A DNA stretch of 64,000 nucleotides, from NCBI GenBank assembly GCA_034670405.1, contig JAXDDX010000004.1, positions 11,371,501 through 11,435,500 of the forward strand, given 5' to 3'. Source of the stretch: Hoplostethus atlanticus. Lineage: Eukaryota; Chordata; Actinopteri; Trachichthyiformes; Trachichthyidae. Positions 1-34,882 of this stretch are shown piece by piece. Numbering within the stretch: the stretch's first letter is position 1; every line of letters starts with the position of its first letter. Made by a program: the position numbers and the translations under genes. The notes below the pieces were generated by a model that saw only the letters and a program-made list of their open reading frames with translations, searched no databases and was not told where the DNA came from.

Positions 1-1362
1 GCGCAGGGTCTGGCAACGACGATAGCAACGGGCATTGACATAAGGAATACTGCCAGCGTGATATCAACACAAACAGTCCTGAATACAGTGAGTATCAATG
101 CACCGGTACCCGCACGGCCCGGTTCGTCTGGTATATTTCCGTGCTCGTCGTTTTATGCGTGCAGATGTGTTTGCGCAGAAAGTGCGTTTTTTATTCCCAT
201 TCAGTGAGATTATTTCGCTTGACAGTCCTGAGGTGTTCAGGGAGGCCTGTAGAGGGGGCCGCTCGGATGGCAACAACGCTGCGGGTTTTTAACGCAGACA
301 CACCGCAAACGGGGCACATTTATTGTTCTCGGCAAAGTCCGCAAACGTCAGATCCCCGTCTGCAGATCCTTGATGGAGTTACATGTTTTCCATTGAGCGT
401 TTGCTGCAGTCGCTGTGCAGGCTTCTCCAAGGCCCGGTCGATCAGGGCTTTCGGGGTACCGAATGACTCCCCTGTCGTGTGCTGCTCTTCTTACTGTGAA
501 TCCCTGTTAAAATAAATGACACTTAACGCCGCGAGGTCGTGTCGGACGCAGCGCGTGGCCTCGCCTTATGTGTCTCATAAACCGGTTATTGCAGGACGGT
601 TATAAGGTCATAATCATATAATTGTGTGCTCGCCAAGTCCCATGGGAGAGTGCAGTTGTAATGCGCGCTCCTGGAGAGACCCACTCACAGTATTGCTAGA
701 TTATCAGAAACCTCTTTGATGTGTTTCATAGCGCACTATACACTATGCAGTTAAAATAGTAGCTTTAGCAATATTTCAAGCTCAACAGGCTCCAGGAACA
801 AACTGGTGCGGCTAATTGCAGCTAAGTGTATTTCAGTTTTTATTGCCTGTGAGACTGAGTGACATAATTGCTCGCTGGCTGTCACCTGCAGAGGCCTGTA
901 AGCATGTCACAGCTTCTACCCTGCCTGTGTCAATGTCTTTTTTTTTTTTACAGACAATGTCCAGGTTGACACCACTGGAAGGTGCTAGGAAGCAAAGCAC
1001 AGTGAGCACATAGAAGGCTGGAGGGCCAGATGTGTGAAGCTCCTCACGAGCATTAGGAGAGATTACACTAACTCACAACTGTAGATTGAACTGAGGCTGC
1101 TTCTTCTCAAGCATCGTTTTTAAACTTTGATTATGTGCTAACTGCTGTCTTTACAATGCACAATCAAACATAGACGACACAATCAATTTGAAATGAATTT
1201 TATTAGTTATTTGTTAGGGATGCTTATATATCAAAATATGTAAGCGCATGGCATATGATGTACACTTTCATAACCCAGAAAAGCTTGATTTAACTGTCAC
1301 CAATCACTTAAAACAATAAAATTCAACTATGTAACCATTTCTTTATGGATTATGCTTTTCAG
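1..1362. other. Upstream region of mapre3, no coding gene recognised
   Basis: No reading frame here resembles a known protein and none has convincing splice signals. The first roughly 650 bases are GC-richer with scattered CpGs, which suits a promoter or non-coding first exon of mapre3. I cannot place a transcription start. The remainder is AT-rich intron-like sequence leading to the acceptor at 1361-1362. Confidence 0.4.
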
Positions 1363-1371
1363 GTATAGGGG

Positions 1372-4182
1372 ATGGCAGTGAATGTGTACGCCACATCTGT
1401 GTCCATTGACAACCTGAGCCGACATGACATGCTGGCATGGGTCAACGATTCCTTGCACCTCAACTACACCAAGACCGAACAGCTCTGCTCAGGTGAGTCC
1501 GCTTGTGCAAGTTACGTCGTTTTGTGAACATATTCCAACACATACTATCAAAACGATTCCTGGCTGTTAAGACAATAAAGACAAAATGTTGTGTATTGTT
1601 GTATTGTGCTTCCAGGGGCGTCGTATTGCCAGTTCATGGACATGTTGTTTCCGGGTTGTATCCTCCTGAAAAAGGTCAAATTTCAAGCCAAGCTGGAGCA
1701 TGAATTTATACATAACTTCAAAGTTCTTCAGGCGGCCTTCAAAAGGATGAGTGTTGACAAAGTCAGTCTCCTATCATCACAACATCATGTATCCCACGAT
1801 GTAATGTTTCATCCCTTACAAAAACAAGTCACATGTGAAAATACAGGTGTGACATGTTGGTTTGCACATGTTAACAATATTTTTTCACATGTTGTAATCC
1901 GAAATCACTTTATACTCCAGATGTGAACATTTCTGATTTTGGATTACAGCAGGTGAAAAAATATCGTTCACATGTGAAAACCAACATGTGTCCAAAAAGC
2001 ACTGTGATTTGATGTCACGTCCGTATTTTCACGTGACTTTTTTTTGTAAAGGATAATACTGTAAATGATTTATTGTCCGATTCCCTTCTCATCTCTGTTA
2101 CCTAATCTTATAACAATCTCATCATTTGTCTCTTTGTTTCCGTTCTTGTAGATAATTCCTGTAGAAAAGCTTGTAAAAGGAAAGTTCCAGGACAACTTTG
2201 AGTTCGTGCAGTGGTTCAAGAAGTTCTTTGACGCCAACTACGACGGGAAGGAGTACGACCCGCTACAAACCCGACAGGGGCAGGATGTGGCCCCTCCCCC
2301 CAACCCAGGTGATCACTTTTTCCACAGACCAAAGAGAAACCCAGGTAACCGAACGGTTTTACCCTTTGCTGCACGGTCTTGCTGAGCTTTGGATGGCTCA
2401 AAGGCGCTCCCTGCAAGCAAGCGGTGTGCGCACGACTCACATACTGACTGCTGTCTTACTAGATCCATCCCACTGCCCAGCACTCGCAAGCAACACGCCA
2501 CTGTGGAGGCATCACTGAGGCACTGTTGGGGTTGTATTGATCACCTCAGTGCCCAGTGGGACGCGGCATTAGTGGGGTTGATGAACGTTGATGAACTCAA
2601 ATCATGGAGCTTCATTTGTGACTTCCCAATTCTGATTGGTTATGATCGGTGATGTCACAAACACAACATGATTTAAGCTAACCACTTTGTGTCCAACAAC
2701 AGACGATATAATTTATTGCAATCGCATCCCTCTGAAAGTTGGACTGACAAATGGAATAGTATGAAATTAATTTTTACTAACAGCAGTAATACCTTCAGCC
2801 TCGCTGTGTCTTTGTGAAAGCTTTTTTTTTGCTTTGAAATGATGGTGAATAATCCAGTTTGACATCCAGAGCGTCATGGGCCCGCTCCGTGACCCGGGCG
2901 CCGGTGGGCAGCGTGGTTGAAAATCGGCAGAATGACAGCGTTTCTTCCAAATTGTGACAATGTGTGTTGGCATGTTGTGTTTTTGTGTTTATTTTGAAAT
3001 ACCTCTGAAGTCGCTGCTAAACACTCTTCATGTTGCTGAGCTCACATCAGGGCGGTATTCATCCATTTCAAAGTGCTTGGGAAGTTTTGATTTACAATTC
3101 AAAATCCTTTCAATCTTTGACGATTTATAATCCCGCTTTGTGTCTTTTATATCGGCTGTGTTGGACAACAATTTGAAATGTCTCAGTAAATCAGTAACAA
3201 AATGCCATATCAAAGGCACAACATTACGCTACGCTTTCAACATTGGCTCTCAAAAATAAGCTGTATTCATCGCCGTAATCGCTACAAAGCCAATGTAAAC
3301 CAGGTTGAACCCTTTTAATTCACCGTCTCTGACCTGCTCCAGGACCACAGAGGACATCTCCAACAGTTCCCAAAAACATGCCAACACCGCAGCGGGTCCA
3401 ACACACCACGCCAGCCATGAGGAAGAATCCGTCTCTGTCTAGAAACGGGGGGCAGCGACGCCGAGATCATGGAGCTAAATCAACAGGTAGAGTCCCCGGG
3501 GGAGTGAGGAGGAGAGAGCTCGCCTCACACAACATGTCATCTATCACGCCGCCGCTTATCGCCTTTCTTCTTATTGTTCTTCTTATTGTTTTACTGACTT
3601 TTCTTAGAAGTATGATGTGAAAAAGTAGCACTAGACCGCACTAGATTTCCCCTCTTCTCATGTGACTACTTTTTATGAGGGCAATGACAGTTTAGAGTGA
3701 TACTCAAAGCATTGCCACCAGGTTAAAGGTAAAAATATAAACTAGATGAAACAGTTTACAGTTATCGTTAAAACAGTGTGTCAACATATTGTTTTTTGTT
3801 CGTCTGTCTTTTCCCAGTTGATGGAGTTGAAGTTGACCGTCGACGGGCTAGAGAAGGAGAGAGACTTCTACTTCAGCAAACTACGGGACATTGAGCTGAT
3901 CTGCCAGGAACACGAGAGTGAAAACAAACCCATCCTCTCCAAGATAATCAACATTCTCTACGCAACAGAGGTATCGTCCAAAACACCATGTCGGTCTGCA
4001 GTTTTGTAGACATACGGTGCATGAAATGAATGTTGGTTGTTTGTCTGTTACGATGTCGACGAGATGAGGAAATAACACCAAGCGATATCTGATACCTGTG
4101 CTCTGTGTCTCAGGATGGCTTCGCAGCTCCGGAAGATGAAGATCCTGACAAACAAGCTCACTTGGACCAGGATGAATACTGA
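1372..4182 (+). CDS. mapre3: Microtubule-associated protein RP/EB family member 3 (EB3)
   Basis: EB3 tracks growing microtubule plus ends and recruits CAP-Gly and SxIP partners. Coding exons: 1372-1492, 1616-1761, 2152-2344, 3343-3486, 3818-3970 and 4114-4182, all with GT-AG borders. They encode about 274 residues (human about 281). A calponin-homology domain covers roughly residues 14-116 ([15 protein letters not shown], then [11 protein letters not shown], then [20 protein letters not shown]). A Ser/Pro linker follows, then the EB dimerisation domain ([20 protein letters not shown], then IELICQEHE). The protein ends in the acidic DQDEY tail, the EEY-type CAP-Gly ligand. NYTK and the linker favour EB3 over EB1. 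The fourth exon has one base too many: the six-G run at 3447-3452 breaks the frame before [11 protein letters not shown], although the next exon is again in the expected phase. Whether this is the a or b teleost copy cannot be told. Confidence 0.93.
1816..2049. mobile_element. Foldback MITE in mapre3 intron
   Basis: Nearly the whole element folds on itself. The left end (1816 onward, TTACAAAAACAAGTCACATG) matches the reverse complement of the right end (to 2049, TTACAAAAAAAAGTCACGTG). The similarity continues inward through about 1910 on the left and from about 1931 on the right, where both arms share CACATG-rich sequence. No open frame is present, so it is non-autonomous. The superfamily is uncertain; a TA target is possible. 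Confidence 0.7.
3447..3452 (+). other. mapre3: Frame-breaking six-G run in mapre3
   Basis: Upstream of this run the exon reads [12 protein letters not shown] in frame. Downstream, the conserved [11 protein letters not shown] is in the +1 frame and ends in phase 0 at the donor after 3486, matching the next exon. Five Gs instead of six would keep one frame. This is either a homopolymer sequencing/assembly error or a real disrupting indel. Confidence 0.85.
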
Positions 4183-5510
4183 GCCCCTTCATCTCCCTCC
4201 CCCCAACATCTCCCCTTCCTTTTTGTCCTCATTTGTTTTCTATTCTCTCTGCACGCTGTCTATAAATACTCCCCGGCTATCCCCTGCTCTCTTTCTGTCT
4301 TTTCCTTTCTCTCTCATATGTATATCTGTTTGCCCCCCCCCCCCCCTCCTCCTCCTTTTCTGGCTGTCTACATACTATACACTACAACTCAGCACCTGTT
4401 TGCTGCTCCTCCCTTCCCACCACTGACACGGTAGCAACAACAATAACTTATGACATATCCCAGTAATTCTAGCATGAGTAAAACAGAAAATCGAGCCAAG
4501 CCGAGACTATGAATGGTACGGAGGTTATTATGGGCGTACAGCGAATTTAATACTGTAAATATTAACGAAATGTCGATTTCTGAGAGGACAAAGTGGTCGC
4601 TCGTCATGGAGTTATTTATTTGCCTTTTGTTTTAGTTCGGTTAGAGCGACCGCCGCTCGAATGTGCCACCAGGACACTCCCGTAGCTACTGAAACCGTAG
4701 TCGTTTTTGAGTAATTTCTTATTTATTTAACTTTAATTTAATTTAGATTAACTTTCTGTAGCAAAACCTACTGTACTTTAATGAAACACCGAGGCCCTTT
4801 GAGTTATTCCAGTCAGCATAGAGTCAGCATTTTGGTTTCTGTTATGGTGGGCTCGTGGCATGTAGAAGGAAATGCAGTGATATAATGACTCAAGGCATAT
4901 GATCAATGCAACGCTGTGATTACTCATTATTGATCAGCAACATATCTGAGCATGAGAATGTTACACATTGACTGTGAATGAGTGACATATTTTGTAAATG
5001 TATTTTGTGTGGAGATTTTGCTATGTATTTATTAGGCCGACATGCAGTAGCCTACGAGTTTAAAACCGACCCTGCAGACGTCTGCAGACTGACGATGTGT
5101 TTTTAGATCGTAGCCGTTCAAACGTTTTATTCTGAAATAAAAGGGAGTCTGACACTGAATTAACATAGACAAATTGTCACGTGACAGTTTTTGTCATGTG
5201 TTTACCGCTGATCACATTGTGTTTATACTTTTAATTTGCTGTAAAAGGGTTGCCCAGCTAGTGGGTATATGAGTTAGGGAAGTCAATACTAAGGGGTCTG
5301 TGACCAGTTCAGAATGATGCTGGTCGTCATTAGCATCTAGTTTAAACCAAGGGAGTCTCCTTGTCCTTCCCCTGCTGCTTTTACTTTACAAACTGACCGA
5401 CGTCTGCTCTGGTACTCGCATTCATTGAACCATGTAAATGTTTGCAAAATGCTCATCTTTTGAGTTTTCAGTAAATAAAAAGTTGTGAAATAAATGGTTT
5501 CGTGATTTAT
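4183..5510 (+). other. mapre3: 3' UTR of mapre3 with candidate poly(A) signals
   Basis: After the stop there is a pyrimidine-rich stretch (about 4185-4430), then AT-rich sequence without coding potential. AATAAA hexamers occur at 5136-5141, 5474-5479 and 5489-5494. Long 3' UTRs are usual for EB3 genes. The 3' end itself is inferred. Confidence 0.5.
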
Positions 5511-6562
5511 TCTCTGTCAGGTTTGACATGTCTAGAGATGCAGTTGCACCAAGGCAGCTCACACAGGCCAGACATGTCTAGTGCTATGTGCTATGGCTAG
5601 TCACCATAGCTAACCTTACAGTCAGTGGTCCAACCTGATCCGCATCATCCTTCAAAAAACACAATGTCTCAAAATGTCAGAGAAGTGAATTCTAGAAAGC
5701 ACTCTCTAACTCTAGTTACGAGCCCTGTCTGCCAGAGGAGTAGTGAGACAGAGGGAATCAAATCCCCTAAACCCTTTCTACCTCTCTCCTGAGCTCTTAT
5801 TTTATTTATTTCCCCTGCACTTCTCTGTTAAAGGATCTTTCTAGGGTCACAAGGGTCAGGTCAGGGGGGGCGGGCAAGAGGGCATGTTCCCCTCGATATT
5901 AGGATATTAGGAACCCCCCAGTTATTCCTGCCTCAAACATAATATTGTAGTTTTACTCACAAGCACAAACACCCCTTCCCCTTTAAAAAAAAAACAGAGC
6001 CCTTCCTCTAGTTGTTTGAAACTCCTTTTAATGCCTTTAAAGGCAAACAAACTATACTGACATGTTTCATACTTGTATTAATGTTTGCCCTTCAGATCAG
6101 GGGTTCAGTTTAGCAATGTCTTAAGGAATTTCACATTGACAACTTATCTCCCCCAAAGTTGAAATGCCCCTGGCCTCGTTACTATTGGCTGTTTGTAATA
6201 TTGGTGATCTAGGAAGTAAAGCTTATCCTAAACTTATCCACTGCAATCTGCTCTGGGTAGCAGCGTCTAAAGTTCTTCAAGTAAATTAAACATAGTTCTC
6301 TTGGCTGTGACAGCCTGTATGTTCCACTGAGGAACTGTAGGGGGCAGCACAGTATCACATCTGTGCTGTGAGCTGTTTGTAACAAAAGCAACGAGAGCTG
6401 CGTTACCCCAGTGACTGAACTGTGTCAGCAAACATGCAATTGACGTGTAACAGTTCGAAATAATACAAAATAAAAATGAAATGAAAGATAATATAAATGA
6501 AGGTTTCCAGAGCTGGGGGTTGTCATGTTCAATTCAATATGTACTACCACTAGATTTCAGCA
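5511..6562. other. Intergenic, nothing recognised
   Basis: No frame with family resemblance and no splice-bounded exon could be supported. The direct or near-inverted GACATGTCTAG words near 5523-5580 are short and of unknown meaning. Confidence 0.4.
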
Positions 6563-6635
6563 GGGGGATTAGCTCAAATGGTAGAGCGCTCGCTTAGCAT
6601 GCGAGAAGTAGCGGGATCGATGCCCGCATTCTCCA
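6563..6635 (+). tRNA. tRNA-Ala (anticodon AGC)
   Basis: A 73-base cloverleaf. The acceptor arm GGGGGAT pairs with ATTCTCC (two G-U pairs) and is followed by discriminator A. The D arm is GCTC...GAGC. The anticodon stem CTCGC/GCGAG encloses loop TTAGCAT with AGC at 6596-6598. The T arm GCGGG/CCCGC encloses ATCGATG. The internal A box (TAGCTCAAATGG) and B box (GGGATCGATGC) for RNA polymerase III are intact. A T-run terminator follows at 6642-6649. CCA is not encoded, as expected in eukaryotes. It closely matches a vertebrate tRNA-Ala-AGC type and is probably functional. Confidence 0.95.
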
Positions 6636-6641
6636 ATGTCC

Positions 6642-6649
6642 TTTTTTTT
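6642..6649 (+). terminator. RNA polymerase III terminator of the tRNA gene
   Basis: A run of eight Ts begins seven bases after the mature tRNA 3' end, the standard oligo-T terminator for a Pol III gene. Confidence 0.8.
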
Positions 6650-7600
6650 CTATTACGTGACTATTTATATTTCGTCTCTAGCGTTTATAATTTTTGATTT
6701 CATCCTATTAGGAACACTACTGGTTGTAGTATATAGTGCCGCGCACTAATACTAATAAGGTGATGTTGGTAACTATGGCTACAGCGCATGGATACTTGTT
6801 CAGTACCTGTGCGGATAGCCTAACAATGTCTCTGTGGGTCTACCTGGCGTGACGCTCTTAAATAAATAAACGTTATTGTAGTTAAGTCTGCTGGATATCT
6901 GATATAGAGCATAACCGACGGGTCGTCCGGTCACAAGAAACTAACAAGGTGAGTAAAGTTGCACCAGTTTAGGCTGTTTCTCTGTTTAAAAAGCGACATC
7001 ATTCCACAAACCTACTGAAAGTGAGAAATTCCAGATAAAGTAAAGCGCTTTATTGTCGGTTTGAAATAGTGTAATGTACGACAAGCAACATAGAAACAAC
7101 TTGAATGAATATTCTAACAGTGTGTATTGCTTTTCACTCTGAACATCCAAAGGCAAAGGTTAGTCTTACACCAGGGCTAACGGCCAAGTTAAAGGTAGTG
7201 GACCTCAGTACAGTACAGTACCAATGAGCTGCCTCAACATTGTTACTTTAATCACACGGGAGCATTTTGTTGCCCAGAGACATTTAAAACCAAATGTATC
7301 CCTGCTTCTGGCTTGCCCATCTAGATTGCTCATAAATTGTAAAGTATATTAGTCATCCTAGCCTTTGGTTTAACAGGATCTAGGATGTATTTAATCCTAA
7401 GTGCAGTACCAAAAGTTCCTTGGAGTGTCCATAACAAAAGCACTAGTCCAGAAATTCAAATCCACTTCAACATATACGTCACAGGATGCTTTAAACACAA
7501 TTTCAACATGCTTTAAAGTCCAGCAAGGCCACACATGAATTGTAAATTATTTGCAATAATACTCAATTCTTTAACAGCACGGCGAAGACCTCAGAAGTCC
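6650..7600. other. Region between tRNA gene and otof 3' end
   Basis: No coding sequence recognised. The right-hand part probably holds the 3' UTR of the most distal otof last exon (copy D). A TTTATT, which is AATAAA on the minus strand, lies near 7050 and could serve as its poly(A) signal. Confidence 0.35.
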
Positions 7601-30173
<22,573 letters not shown>

Positions 30174-32790
30174 CTGTAAAGGAAGTTAACGGTGATTCCT
30201 TTTATGTTTTCCTTTTTCATGAGGAAAGTATTATTTCTGCTGATCTCGTGTTATTTCTGTTTGATTCTCTTAGTTATTCAGAGAATTTCAAATGTTAAAT
30301 ACACCATTATTTAAACCCAGAATATCTTACTAGTTCAAAATATCATGACAAAACTTACTTAAAACTTAACATAACATATTCAAACATTGCCTGCCAGCAT
30401 TTTTGGAGGGTTGTCTACACTACCACACCCTCATTAAGCCTCCAATAGGGCCTTTTAATAATTCAAGTCAGCTGACCTTAATACATCACTTAAAGAGGAT
30501 ACATTTCACAAGCATTGTGGAAAATACACTTAAAATAATTAAGTCTGCACAGTAAATTTCCATGTTGGTTAAAATGCTCAGAAATGACCAGATGAGTTAT
30601 TAATCTTCAAGAATGCCGTTTTAAAGTTATACATACTTTACACTAAATTACTGTACAATTCAGTCATGAAGGACTGACACTTTTTCTCCTAAAAGGTTTA
30701 TATTCACTATCTGAACATCTATCAGAACATGTTTTTTACATTTTCAGAGTTTTGTGTAATAACCCAAAACAGCAAACAGCAGCAGAACATATTCAATCTA
30801 TGCAAAGTATATCTAGAACATGACAGAGAGCATTTTAGGACTGAATTGACCTGAAGTTAATCAAAGCCAAGTGCTGATGCAAAATGATGAAACAACCATA
30901 TCAACTGCATTTTACGTAGAAAAAAGCAACAGTAATAAAAGCAATAGTAATAAAGTATCTAATACTAAAAAAGGCATGGGCAATATAAGACCAACTACAA
31001 CAGACTAAATTGTAAATACATTTTCCTATTTAACAACTTGTAACTTAACAAACCAAATATTAACTGTTAAAAAACAAACATATTTAGTAGTAGTAGTATT
31101 AGTTTTTGTACGTATGCTGCAAAACCTTGATGCCTAGATGCCAAAGCCTTCTTTGTCACATCACTTAACATCATTGCTTAACAGATGCTGCTAAAGAACT
31201 ATCATACATACCATACAAGAAAATGGCTCTCTTGTCTCCCCCGGCTAGCTCCAACAGGTTCCTTGAGAGGAAAATAGACCCTGAACTCTTTTTTTTCTCT
31301 AAAACGGGAGTGCGATACTACATAACCATTTTAGACATTTACATAGCAGTGAGAATAAGGCCACAAAGTAAAGTTGTACAGAAAAGAATTTGGTTCGTCC
31401 AAGTCTGAAGATGGGCAGGAGTGATGTGATACGCCAATGAATAGTGTATGAGTGTTGAACCCGAGACTGGTAACTATAACTAGGAACTGCTGAGAGACGT
31501 CACTGTGAGCAGAGTCTGCAGATAGGCTGTGAATGGAATAAAAGATACATTGACAGTATATTACTCAAATCCTAAATCTATCAATCTATCAATCTATCAA
31601 TCTATCTTTTAAGGGCAGGTTGTTGGAAAGTCCGACCACCCAACATTCACATAAAAGCCTTCAGACTGGTTAATTGTTGCAGAGTTTACCAGAAACTGTG
31701 TAATGGAGTTAAAACAAGACTCATCCTGACTCAACCAATGAATTTACAGTGTTGGGGAGTAATAGATGTTGCTTCTTTATGCCTTTTGGGAACATATAAG
31801 TAGCTGGCACGATACAAGGGGCACAAAAAACACTATTTAAAGTCTTTGTTGTATTCAGAAAGAGACATTACACCGGAAAAGCTTGAAAATTTTGTGTGCG
31901 CATGAGACAAAAACAGAGGCTAATCAATAAATTGCCATGTCACCTGTGATAGAATTTCATGCAAGTAAACACAATGTCAGTCCAGCTCCAAGTTGGAAGA
32001 ATGCTCCTCTTCAATCATTAATAGGGTACTGCTCCTAATTGGGTCTTGGTGCAGACACACTGTCCTGTATCGCCAAATGGTGTCAAGCCTTAGTTACAAT
32101 GTCTAGTGTTGTCACATTGATAAGGGTCTTAAGTCTGATTTTTTTTTTTTAAATAGATTGGTTTTGACAGTGTAAAATGAAAGTGATGTTAATGAAATAG
32201 TGCATAAAATCAGTTTTAGTGAAGATGAAGTGAGAAGGACACGGTACAGTATGCCGTCTTCTCCCACAAACCGAGAAAAGGGCAAGTAAGTAAAAGCATT
32301 GATTATTGTTATTTTACTGAGTTGAGGCATGCTTTAGGAACTTCTATTCAATACAACCCCAATCAAATGCTGAAGTACAACCCGTCATCTCATCAATTAC
32401 ACATACAGCCAGCCTGTAAGCCATACGTCAAAGTCTTAAGTTGCTGGTATCCGATGAAACAAGGGTTTCAATTATTGAAGCACTCCACTCAGTGTTGCCT
32501 GTGTCATCCTCACCATGAGAAGGTATCGCTCACAACAAAAGAAATAGATTTTGATTAGAGAGGATATCTGGGAAAACATGTCTAACTATAATTATTAAGT
32601 TGGGGAAATATGTTAAGTTGTTCCCATTTAGGGTAGTGATGGAGTATCGTAAGGCAGGGATACAGTGCTGTATATATACCTATGATCAAATGACATATTC
32701 CTATCAGATGTCATAATAAACGACATGTAACTTCTTTCCCTGTATCTCTACCCGTGTCTGTAATGGATGAGTCCTTTCCTCCCACCTCAG
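30174..32790. other. AT-rich region upstream of otof, no gene recognised
   Basis: I looked on the minus strand for otoferlin C2A exons and found none I could support. A short ATCT microsatellite lies at about 31577-31605. An otof promoter or upstream non-coding exon may be here, but I cannot place it. Confidence 0.4.
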
Positions 32791-32947
32791 CTGCAGGTTG
32801 TGGAGTACAGGAATCAGATGGAGATGTGTGATACCCACAGTGACACCAACCTGGCCGTTCTGTTGAGAGATTCTGGCCTTAATTACATGATTCAATACAG
32901 GCTAAGAGAGGTTGAGGAAGTGTACCGTAGTCCCTCCGGCATCACCG
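32791..32947 (+). other. Exon-like open segment of unknown gene
   Basis: A 157-base open stretch bounded by a good acceptor (TTTCCTCCCACCTCAG) and a donor (G|GTAAAC). It reads LQVVEYRNQMEMCDTHSDTN and continues NLAVLLRDSGLNYMIQYRL, REVEEVYRSPSGITG. The composition looks protein-like, but I do not recognise the family and found no partner exons on either side. It may be a relic exon, an exon of a small gene, or chance. Confidence 0.35.
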
Positions 32948-34200
32948 GTAAACAAGTCGGTTAGATAGATAGATAGATACTTGATTGATCCCTGGGGGGA
33001 AATTCTGGGGTTGAGGCAGCATAACAGTATCAACAAGAAGGTACAAAATACAAGGCAAGGTACGAAATACAAAACACAAACAACAAAGTACTAAAAAACT
33101 AAATACTGAAAAAACAACTTATAAATAGCAGAGTGAATGGATGAATGGTACCAGTATTTTGCCACTGTAGTCCACTATACTAACCTGTGTTGCCTTCAAA
33201 CACAAGGACACTCTGGTCGACATCACTCACCACACCACTGTGCCTGTGGTCTTTTTTTCTATTTAAACTCAGACAAAGAAGAATAATGTTTAATTTGATT
33301 CAATCATGCTGCACAAGCCCTATGCACAGAAAGTACAGTTAGAGGATCTGATGCTCATTAGAGGTGTGCAGCTCCTGGCGCAAGACATCAGCTTTAAACC
33401 AAACCAACGTTTAATATCTATGATTGTTGATTTTGGATGAATATTTAGGTGGCATGCAACTGAGCCCTTAAAGTGACACCTTTGGCAATGTCGTCTAGGG
33501 TGAACCACAGAATGATTTGATACCAGCCGTGCAATCCTATCCCATGTCGGTCCAGCGTCCAAAGCCCTCGATTGGCTGTGTCGGTTGTAGGTTATCACCA
33601 TCCTGTTTGTGCTCCAGTGGCTCTGTGAGGACACCACCTGACTGAGGTGTAGTGTATCATTATGACACATTACAGACTCTTGGGAGGGGGGGGGGGTTCT
33701 TCATTAGTGAAACAGAGACACAGTGCATTGTTCTTGTTGGTGTTCATGATAATACCTGGACTAAGTCGGGGCCAGTGTAGACAGCAAGCACGTAGAGCCT
33801 ATGTGCATCTGACCTAAGGTGACCTGGTCCAGAATAGGGACAATCAACAGGCAGTACCCTCATAGTTCAGTGAAAGACTATGTGTGCTATATATAGTCTG
33901 ACTGTCTGCTGCATCAGTAAACTCCCACGTTGATTTAGTCTAGCATAAGACGATGAAACCTAGATTTGCCCTGTTTGTGGCACAATTTTGCCCAAATTCT
34001 GTGATATATATATATATACATATACTTCCTCTCCTATCTCTCTTCCAAGTCTCTCCCAGACTCTTATTCAGTGGCTCAACGCTGCAATGCATCCAATAAT
34101 GTCACGATGAACTCCAGCCTCAAACAGATTTAGGCCAATTTATAGCAATCATGATGAATGCCCGTGGCCGAAACACACGTTTGGTACAACTGCAGATATG
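32948..34200. other. Intergenic region before wtap, no gene recognised
   Basis: Apart from the repeat tail at its left edge there is no supported gene. A 116-codon minus-strand frame at 33320-33670 has a transposon-like look (ALDAGPTWDRIARLVSNH), but I could not assign it. Confidence 0.35.
32962..33130 (+). repeat. Retrotransposon-like 3' tail, copy 1
   Basis: GATAGATAGATAGATACTTG leads into GATCCCTGGGGGGAAATTCT and later AAAACTAAATACTGAAAAAA. A second copy in the same orientation is at 35912-35990. This GATAGATAC...TTGAT...GGGGAAATTC signature is common as the tail of fish non-LTR elements. Confidence 0.55.
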
Positions 34201-34871
34201 TTGTTGCCAGTAACAAACTGCAGCGCCACCTGGTGGTCAGACGCGCTTATGGCGGTTGGCTTTGCAAGCTTGCAATCATCAGAAGCTCCACAGCATTAGC
34301 TAAACAAACCGTTTAAGCCAAATTGGAGCAATAGTTTAATATTGCAGACTGTTTGCGGGTAAGTACCAAACATTATGTAGCTGGTTAGCTAGCTGGACTG
34401 CGTGCTCACATGCAAAGATAGCCAGTTTGCTTAGATAGCGCTAGTCGATAGAGCTAGCCGTATGTCTGTCCGGTTAAGTTACACCTTTATAATAAATAAT
34501 TGCATCATTATGCTACAAAGTTGGACGGAAGCGTACTGTGCTTTCTCTGTCCATGTTGTTTAGCGGCTATGGTACTAAATACTGTGCCAAAGTAACGTTT
34601 ACCAACGTAAACTAGACGTTAGTTATATAACATTAGCTAGCTAACGTTAGCCAGTTTGCTTAGCTAGCTTGTGTTTAGCTGTTAAGTTAGCTAGGTCACT
34701 ACACACACCCTGCGGGTCCATAGACATGGTATTGTAACGTTAAAGACTGTGACTTTAATTAAGTTGGCAACGTTAGTGGGTGATAATGGCAGCAAGGCGG
34801 CTGTCCACTTGTGAGAACCTCAGCTAACTGGCTAAGTTATCGTGAACTCAATCAGACTCTTTGTTTTACAG
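34200..34871 (+). promoter_or_regulatory. wtap: wtap promoter region and first intron
   Basis: A non-coding first exon probably ends at 34358 (GCGG|GTAAGT), and the intron runs to the acceptor before 34872. The region has repeated GCTAGCTA, ACGTTAGC and AGCTAGC words (34380-34700). A similar cluster is seen at the ahi1 start. The exact transcription start is not visible. Confidence 0.5.
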
Positions 34872-34882
34872 GCACCTACACA

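Noticed and set aside
64-515. Overlapping frames of 60-125 codons at the left edge
   Set aside because: No family resemblance, no splice support, and frames on both strands overlap as expected by chance in GC-richer DNA.
4115-4426. 103-codon plus-strand frame after the mapre3 stop
   Set aside because: It overlaps the true last exon in another frame and continues into a pyrimidine-rich 3' UTR.
33320-33670. 116-codon minus-strand frame, possibly a transposase piece
   Set aside because: Some resemblance to transposon-type sequence, but no catalytic motif or terminal repeats could be identified.
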